A DNA stretch of 64,000 nt from Pseudocercospora fijiensis CIRAD86. Lineage: Eukaryota > Ascomycota > Dothideomycetes > Mycosphaerellales > Mycosphaerellaceae. Position 1 is the first letter of the stretch. Each line of letters starts with the position of its first letter. Below, piece after piece: positions 56,927 through 64,000 of this stretch. The notes beneath the pieces are model-generated. The model worked only from the letters and a program-made list of their open reading frames with translations, made no database searches and was not told the origin of the DNA. The DNA is taken from contig NW_006921543.1 of assembly GCF_000340215.1 (NCBI RefSeq), positions 1,302,001-1,366,000 of the forward strand. The letters are read 5' to 3'. Made by a program: the position numbers and the translations under genes.

Positions 56927-57599
56927 TATATTAAGCCCTTCCGCTTAGTTATAGGCATAGCTAGAGGCCGAGTTGCCGCTATCTCCTTATAATCTAAGAA
57001 AGCGCTAGCTTTAAGAGATGCGTAGTAAGCGGCCGCGGCAGGTACGAGAGCCGAATCTAGATAACCTCGGAGGCCTTAAATTATAGGTAGAGCTCGTATA
57101 TAGACCGGAGGATAGGGTAGGCTACTAATACTAGAATAGTATAGATCGCTAGTATTTAAAGCAGTTTCTTCTAGATTTCTAGGAAGATATAGCTTATAGC
57201 GAGCAGAATTAGTGCTAGCGCTGTATTAGGTACGAATATAAGGCTAGATACGATAGTCTCGATACCTAGTTGTCTAGTAAGCTAGATAATACGTTTAAGA
57301 TACTAAACCTAATACTACCGTTCCTCGACGATTTGCTAGCGTAGTATATAGTAGGCTATACCGCTATCCGTTTTACACTATGCGCTATCTATAGTAAGAG
57401 GTTGCCGCCGCCGTTAGTGCCGCTAAGCAGTAATAATAGTAAAGAAGTTAGTTATAGTAGTAGTAGTAGTAACAACGGCGAAGGTGCTACTAGCGGGGTT
57501 AGTTAGCAAGAACAGCAAGAACAACGCCCTCCTTCTCGAGGCTACGAATTTAGCAATAACGACTATTATAGCGACTAGAGCGAGTCCGAGCCGGACGAG

Positions 57600-59650
57600 T
57601 ATTAAGCAGGTTCATTTACCCTTATCGAGAACCCCGAAAACTAGGTATTTAACAATATAGAAGGCGCTAAAGAATATATAACAACCTTCGAGGTTAAGAA
57701 GGGCTTTTCTACGAAGCGGACTAGTTACAAGACGCTTAATAATATACGGTATTTATACTAACGTCGCTATTCTAGATACTCGATACCTATATAGCGGAAG
57801 CACCTATAGAAGAAACGAGAAGAGCGACGGCTTCTTAATCTATTAGCAAAGACACGAGAAGGTTACTTAAACCTATACGATTGCCCTTAGTCCGTTACGA
57901 TTATAGCCGAGGAACGAGACAACCCGGACTCCTATAACTGGACTGTTATATATAATAGAAGCAACTATAACTATCTAGCGGTTAGGCTAATAGCACTATC
58001 GACTCTTCGCCGTAGAGCGCGTACTACTAAGATTGTAGAGGCGATATTACAACTGCGGTCTACTAGCATCTCTAATCGATAGATTAAGGCGACTATTAAG
58101 GCCCGTTTCTAGGGCACCGGAAATGCAACTAGAGGTACGAGGTCGCTCGTCGTTCTAGCGACTTCTCGTAACATCTTAAATGCCTAGCAAAAGGCTAAGA
58201 AACTGCGACTTGAAGGCAAAAGCGTAGTAGACAAGACGATTAAAGACCTCCTCGGTTAATCCTACTTCGTATAGAAGGACCTTACAACGGGCCCTTTTAG
58301 TAAATAGCGCCTTAAGTAGCTATTCTTTGCATACCCTGCTATAATTCAGGTCTATAAGGACTGTCCGGATGTTATTATTATAGACTGCACCTATAAGACT
58401 AACGAGTATAGTATACTACTACTTGTAATCGCTATACTTAATTAGTTTAACTAGACCTTCCCTTTAGCCTTTATGTTTATGCCTAAACAAGATACAGATT
58501 AGTATAAGATAGCCGTTAAGTGCCTGCAATCTATGCTTAACGACTACGGCTATAAGGAACTAAGGCTTCTTATTTACGACAAGGACTAGGCTCTTATAAA
58601 GGCATTGTTAAAGAAGTAGCTAGCAATGCCGACTCAACTATACCGCTAGCATATTAGACGTGCAGTTAAGGCTAATGCTAGGTCTTACCTTAGCTCTAGT
58701 AAGCCTAATCTAGTCACTCGAAGACGACCGTTAAGCGTTGCTATATAAGACTTCGTAGACCTATTCGATAAGGCTATCAATTCGAGTACCTACGAGTCCT
58801 TTCTATACTACTATAAGGCACTAAAGGACGGCAAGGTTACGGGTGAACTAGAGCGCGACTATTTATACGATAAAGGGTAGCAAGCTCTCGTTCAATACGT
58901 GTCTAGCACCTAGTAGCCTTATAAGGATAAGTGCGTTAAATACTAGGTCGATAGAACTCGGCACTTTAGTAATACTATAACCTCCCCTATAGAAGGTTGC
59001 TATACTAGCATTAAGGCATAGTTAACTACCTATAGAAACGACGTCTATAGCTTTATTAACCGTATAATACTATATTTCTAGCATTAGGTAGATAGGTACT
59101 ACGAGAAGATTAGACAAGAGATAGCTATACCCGTAACGGTGTTCCTTAACGACCCCTTCTACGCTAACGTTATTAGCTATATTAGCACCTTCGCTCTACG
59201 GAAGGTAGTAGAGCGAAGGGCCCTTACTAAGGCCGAGATTAAGAAGCGGAAGAGCGAGGATTATATTCCTATCGACTACACCCTCTACTTCCGTAGAGTC
59301 TTCGGCATTAACTATCTATACCGCTTATTGCCTCTTATCGAGTTACTAGCTAGCATTCTATAGGTTGTTATGTTTAATAAGCACTAGCGGGTACTAAGAA
59401 GTAATTATAATAGCAATAAGATAACGACTTACCGCACCTTAGAGCTACTTAAGCGGATTAACAAGCGGCTTACGCGTACGACTCGGCGTAAGGCTACTAG
59501 ACCTAAGCTTATTAAACAAGCCGCTAAAGAAGCTATTAACTAGCAAGAAGCGATAAGATAGGCTAAGCCTAGAAGGCCTATTCTACCGCTAGTACTACTA
59601 CGAGAACGTTTACGCAAGGGTTGTATATACAAAACGGCCTATAGGAGGTG
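57600..59650 (+). pseudogene. degraded MULE transposase
   Basis: One frame (codons divisible by 3) reads IIIDCTYKTNEYS at about 58374-58412. This is the DxTYKTN signature at the first catalytic Asp (58383-58385) of MULE transposases. YDKDxALIKA follows at about 58575-58604, carrying the second catalytic Asp region, and PIEGCYTSIKAxL lies near 58985-59020. Stops in the frame are TAA and TAG in place of Gln and Trp. A basic Cys/His-containing C-terminal tail continues to about 59700. The pattern most resembles fungal Hop-type MULEs. Confidence 0.87.
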
Positions 59651-60120
59651 TAAGTGCGTTAAGGATAACGTAGACTACTATTCGAGCTGTTATAAGCATA
59701 GGCAATGCGATAGAAACCCTATATCTACTTATTTACCTACTTAGGAAGGACCTCCGCCCTCTCTAAGAACTCCGCTAGTACCTATAGCGCTAGTAGTAAT
59801 GCTAGCCTATACCGAGATTGTATAGTAGGAGCTATACGTTAATGCGAGGGTCGTAGAACCCTATTTGCTAGGTAGGCAGTATGCCTAGGGCAGTTAGGAT
59901 TAGCTATATTGTCTAATTCTATATCTATTATTTACCTAATTCCTCTTTCCTACGTTATAATTCTACTTAGCAGCTAACAAGAGCGTTAAAGGTCTTCATT
60001 GCGATATTCTACAGTGTAGATTACTAATAATATAGTCTCACCGAGACCGGAGCCGGCTCTAGGTCCGGCGATCTACGAATAGTAGGATGCGATCTACGAA
60101 TAGTCATGCCCCTCATGCCC

Positions 60121-62230
60121 GCCGCGCTGTTAAACATTTCGTTCTTGTACGATTTGGTCGAGACAGTGCTCTGTCACATCTACCTCTTCTGGCATTGCTA
60201 GGATGAATGTCAGGGGTGAAGCATCGAAGTGAGGTGCTCGATCTTGCAGGTCAGGCACCTCGTGCGTAGGCGTGAAACGCACGAGAAGACGGAGTAGCCG
60301 CCAGGGCAGCCAGGGCAGCGCGTGCAAAGTCTCCACAAGCCTGTCACGTCACATGGAGCTCGAGCTGCAGTCGTGCATTTTCGCAGCAAGGCGAGTTTGT
60401 GATGTGTGAGCAGGCGCGGCGCGCTTCTCTGGTGCGTACAGTAATTATCACTGAAGTTTTGGCCGACCGCTTTGCCAATAATGACGATGCCGTAAACAAT
60501 GAATGCTGCGACGATCATTTGCAGGCACCGGGCCCCCGAGCCGGCTCTCTGTTAGCGGCCGTGGAAAAGGCGGCTGTCTGCCGGTGCCAGATGCGAGTGT
60601 TGATTCGCCTCCGGTCGGCAACGGCCATGCAGCGGAGCTCTGCTGCCGGAGAGGTCCAGGATGTGCCCAGGCTTACATGTCGCCTGCAGCATGTGGAACA
60701 GCGGAACAGCGTCACAGAAGCCGGCCCCTGACGAAATGGGGTGGGCTGGCGAGGCACTCCATTCACAAGGGACGAGAGCGGCGCCAGAGGGCGACGAGAA
60801 GTGGCAAACGCATCTCGCAGAGGAGAAGGTCGGAGCAGGATGGGCACACCGGGCAGCAGGTATTATTGTGGTGATGGGTAGGCTAGGCATGAATAAACGC
60901 GAGTCCTATAGAGTTAGAGGCCTGTCGTGGGAGAAAGGCAGAGCGCGATAAGATTGCGCTGGCGGAAAGTGTAATGGCGGTACCTTGCATGTGCTCGCTA
61001 CAACGAGGCACAACCCCTGGAATTTGTGGGTCGTCTTGTCCTTTAGGTGAAACACAATTGCGCAGTGCCAGGGCGACGACGGGCGCTCTTAGGCTGGCGT
61101 GTGGGTTACAGTAGTTACAGGCGCCGACCGAACAAATGTGAGCGCTGCACAGAATTTCTCTCCTCCACCCTCTTAATTCATGTATAATCGCAACGCCGCC
61201 ACCGCTGTACCACGTAGAATACCCACGACGAGCTGCGCGGATTGACGTAACGCGAAAGAGTCGCGTACGGTTGGAAATTGGACAGGGAAGCACGACCGGA
61301 GTCTGGATTCTACCACGAGAAAGGTTGGTAGAGCCGTCGCCCGCGGCCTAACGTTAGTCCTCATCACCAAAGACGGGCACCACTGCTTGGACTGGACGTT
61401 TGGCAACGGCAGCGGCAGCGGCAGACCGGCCACTGCACACGCGCACTGCGCAGCGCGTCTGTCCCAAGGAAAGCACTCGCTCGCCCACACGCCCTCTCCA
61501 TCGCCGTCGCCATCGCCATCGCCGTCGCCGTCGCCATCATTGACCATCCACTCGACACGAAGCGACGAAGCTCGAAGCTTGCAGGAAGTGCACTGAATTC
61601 CCCGGGCCTCGCGCTGCATCGTTTCGCGCTGTTTGTGTTCGCATTCCTACGCCCACGCCCACGCCCACGCCTCCGCCTCCGCCCCAAGCGAAGCGAAGCC
61701 AATCGCTGCATCTGAAGGGCACCTGCAGCTCGCGCACCATCAACACTGCAGCTGCTGCAGCCTGCACCAACCAGAGCCTCGCCGTCGCCCTCGAGTACCA
61801 CCGGAACCACGATCCCTCGTACCGCAGCCTGTTGGCAATGCTCCAGCGCAGAACATTTGGAAGACGGCGACACTACGCATACGAGGAATTCCGACACACG
61901 CCCATCCTCCGCCCTGCATCGTGGGAGCAAGAGCCGGCCTGCTCACCTGTTCGGAACAGCTTTTGCTCCCTCTGAACAAGTCGCAGCCCCAGCGCTCGCT
62001 GCAAACCACTGCAGCAAGTGAGGTTCGCTGCGTGCGCGCGAGGTCGCACCTGCGAATCCGCCATCTTAAGACCCACGACCTCGACCTCGAACCCACCTCC
62101 ACCCACAACCCACACTCGTTTTGTACGTAATAATCTCTCATCCCCAGCACATTGCAGCTGCATCTCATCGTGCATGATGCCACCCTTGCACTTGTCACCA
62201 TCAACCTGTACTGACCCTTTCAGCCTCGCC
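60121..62230. other. intergenic and promoter region with GC-rich microsatellites
   Basis: No gene is supported. CCATCG/CCGTCG repeats lie at about 61496-61542 and CCCACG/CCTCCG repeats at about 61649-61685. The long frames on both strands across these are repeat artefacts. The section from about 61950 is the promoter of the gene at 62231. Confidence 0.5.
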
Positions 62231-64000
62231 ATGAACAAATTCCTAAAGAAGAGGCCCGACGGCCAAAACGCCAGCGATGAGGCCCTCCCTTCACCCGCAC
62301 AACCACTGTCACCGGCCCTCAAAAAGGCATCAACCAGCAGATGGAAGAAATCCAAGAAGGCGCCTGAGGTGCGCCCGCAGCTGGATCTCTCCGCTGCTCT
62401 GCCATCGACCGACGACTTCAGAACCAGTCTGATCATGCCCAGTCTGTCAACACGATTCAGCATGCTCAGGGAGCAGGACGACCCGAAATCGCTACTTGGA
62501 AAGGCCTCGGACGACAGCGTGTTACAACCTAGGAGGAAGTCACGTTTGGCAGACTTTGGCTTCCCATCGTCAGGACTCGCCGACATCGCCGAAATTTCAT
62601 CACTTCATGCCTCATTGCGCCCGCCCTTGACCCACGAACATCGAGAACACTCATATCTATCGGAAGACGGCTACGGAAGTGATGCCGAAGCGCTCGGTGG
62701 CGGCATCATGAGTCGATCTCGGCCGGGCGAGGGCAACGTACTTTTCGGCGGCCGTCAGAAGATCTACAAAATTCCGACCAGCGGCGCGGCCTCCACCAAG
62801 AGTCTGGGAAAGCTTGTCTATGATGATGATATCGGATATTCGGCTTTCCAAAAGTACAGGCAGAAAGAGCGAGAGGAGGACGAGAGTCATTTCGCACGAC
62901 CTTCCAACGACAGCCAAGGCTTCGACTTTGGCCTTGACAAGGGCGAGCCTGACGACCAGGATGATGATGGACAGCGCTCCCTGCTGAACGATTCCGCAAA
63001 GGATCTGTCGCATTCGCCGTCATTATCGTCGTTTGACAGGAAGCGCTCCACAACATCCTCAGACGCACACTCCATTGCGCGTTCGTCCACTGCAGCAACA
63101 TCGATCACATCACAGCCCGCACTATCAAGTGCAGCGCCCTCACCTGCCTATGCCCCCGCGACTGTCATGACCCCGGCTCCCGCGGCCTCATCCGTGATGG
63201 ACAGGTCGAATATGAAGGCCCGGAGGCTGTACGAGCAGGGTCTCGATCAGCACATACAAGAGCAGCAATCCTCAGCCATCACTCGACTAAACTCCATCCA
63301 ACGCCAGCATGCCATGTCAGGGAAAAAGACTCCACCGTTTTTGCAGAGCACTAAGAGTGCTGGTAATCTCCAGGATCGCGTTCATCAGCCGGTTTACGCT
63401 TTGCGTGGCCAATCACCGCCGCTCTCGTCGCCTCTCCCGCCGCAATTGAACTCAGCTGGCCCTGTCAGGCATGCGAACTCTGCTTCCCCCAGCCCGGTCC
63501 CTAGCGGACCGCAATCACCAATCGAGAGTCAATATGACGAATCTAATGTATTGGCACAGGCATTGGAGCCCGGCGACCGAGGCAAAGCAACAGCCATGGG
63601 CGCATTCAATAGCCCGCCCATGCCTTTGATGAGCAGCAGTACTTGGAACGACAAAAGCAACTCCAGCGTTCGGCACCGAATGCAGCAGTCAAGAACAAAG
63701 TACCACACACCCAACAGTCGGCGTTTCAACAGCGTCCCAATCGGTACGAAGATGACCAGAGCGAGTATCAGCCCAACACATCTCCTGATCTCTCCGCTCG
63801 TGCGACATCCCACGCTGAGTCTATGCACGAGCCTAGTAAGGCATATACGGTATTTCAGAATGCTGTGAATCAATTCCCGGTCAAATCACCGCCATCTTCA
63901 ATAAACAAATCGACGCTTCCAGATACTCATCGGACTTTTTTCGGCAACATCAGCGCCAGCGAAGATGAGGATGAAGAGGAAGTCAGCGAAATCGCCAAGT
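62231..64000 (+). CDS. conserved fungal hypothetical protein, 3' end beyond window, apparent frameshift
   Basis: The start ATG at 62231 opens MNKFLKKRPDG, with Kozak-like context. The frame upstream to 62018 is not protein-like. Conserved-looking blocks are SPALKKASTSRWKKSKKAP, TDDFRTSLIMPSLSTRFSML, LLGKASDDSVLQPRRKSRL and RPGEGNVLFGGRQKIYKIP, which I associate with a widespread Pezizomycotina protein of unknown function. The rest is Ser/Pro-rich and disordered. After MGAFNSPPMP the sensible continuation FDEQQYLERQKQLQR lies in the next frame, starting at 63625. That frame stays open to the window end (125 codons, acidic SEDEDEEEV near the end), whereas the original frame ends at 63868. One extra T in the TTT at 63625-63627 would join them. 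Confidence 0.75.

Larger units (their letters stand above)
56700..60111 (+). mobile_element. RIP-degraded Mutator-like element (MULE), 3.4 kb, both ends present
   Basis: Perfect 27-bp terminal inverted repeats (56700-56726 and 60085-60111) begin GGGCATGACTATTCGTAGAT. The 9-mer CTCATGCCC flanks both ends (56691-56699 and 60112-60120), the 9-bp target duplication expected for Mutator-type elements. A second partial copy of the terminal motif (ACTATTCGTAGATCG) follows inside the right end, near 60069-60083. Inside are four 29-bp tandem repeats and a transposase frame. The interior is CpA/TpG-depleted. Confidence 0.92.

Noticed and set aside
61173..62204. Frames of 130-190 codons on both strands
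   Set aside because: They run through CCATCG and CCCACG microsatellites and give Asp-Gly or Gly-Arg repeats; no conserved segment.
1..64000. tRNA genes, rRNA, CRISPR-like arrays and telomere repeats
   Set aside because: On reading I saw no A/B-box plus cloverleaf pattern, no rRNA-like stretch, no regularly spaced repeats and no telomeric repeats; a tRNA scan would be needed to exclude tRNAs.

Overview
The window looks like a contig piece from a filamentous ascomycete, most likely a Dothideomycete of the Mycosphaerellales type. Spliced genes have short introns (about 47-153 nt, mostly 47-70, with one of 276). Orthologues typical of Pezizomycotina are present: NTF2, TVP18, ARP8, AIM21, mitochondrial glycine decarboxylase, acid trehalase and a PTR2 peptide transporter. 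About a quarter of the sequence consists of transposons that have been heavily mutated by an RIP-like process. CpA and TpG are almost absent in those blocks and TpA is in excess, so CAA, CAG and TGG codons have become TAA and TAG while CpG is retained.

Layout. 1-4470: degraded non-LTR retrotransposon (RT plus RNase H), followed by a second degraded frame. 4762-7180: F-box-like gene and a J-domain gene whose 3' end carries a 106-bp tandem duplication. 7788-12019: 4.2-kb degraded TIR element with a Tc1-like DD34E transposase, ending just upstream of a small membrane-protein gene. 13050-15550: four-exon F-box/LRR-like gene and a deleted relic of a paralogue. 15848-18110: MYND-finger protein and arrestin-like protein, convergent. 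18712-19485: RIP remnant. 19524-22568: acid trehalase. 23022-26480: degraded PIF/Harbinger-like element with TIRs and a 3-bp duplication. 27385-29322: peptide transporter. 29525-37016: accessory stretch with a Cys-rich chitin-binding-like secreted protein, a second small secreted protein, a DUF3431-like protein and a GPI-anchored protein. 38487-41732: glycine decarboxylase. 42429-43392: disrupted F-box gene. 44577-53759: housekeeping block with AIM21, ARP8, NTF2 and TVP18. 56700-60111: complete but degraded Mutator-like element with 27-bp TIRs. 62231 to the end: conserved fungal protein running off the window, with an apparent one-base frameshift.

How it fits together. Housekeeping genes sit in compact stretches with short intergenic gaps. 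ARP8 and NTF2 diverge from a shared 407-bp promoter, and AIM21 and ARP8 converge. Between these stretches lie transposon graveyards and fast-evolving accessory genes (secreted proteins, F-box paralogues), a two-compartment layout common in plant-associated Dothideomycetes. I found no convincing tRNA, rRNA, CRISPR or biosynthetic cluster. I see no clear sign of a wholly new system. The least explained items are the extra frames carried by the retrotransposon tail and by the 4.2-kb TIR element.
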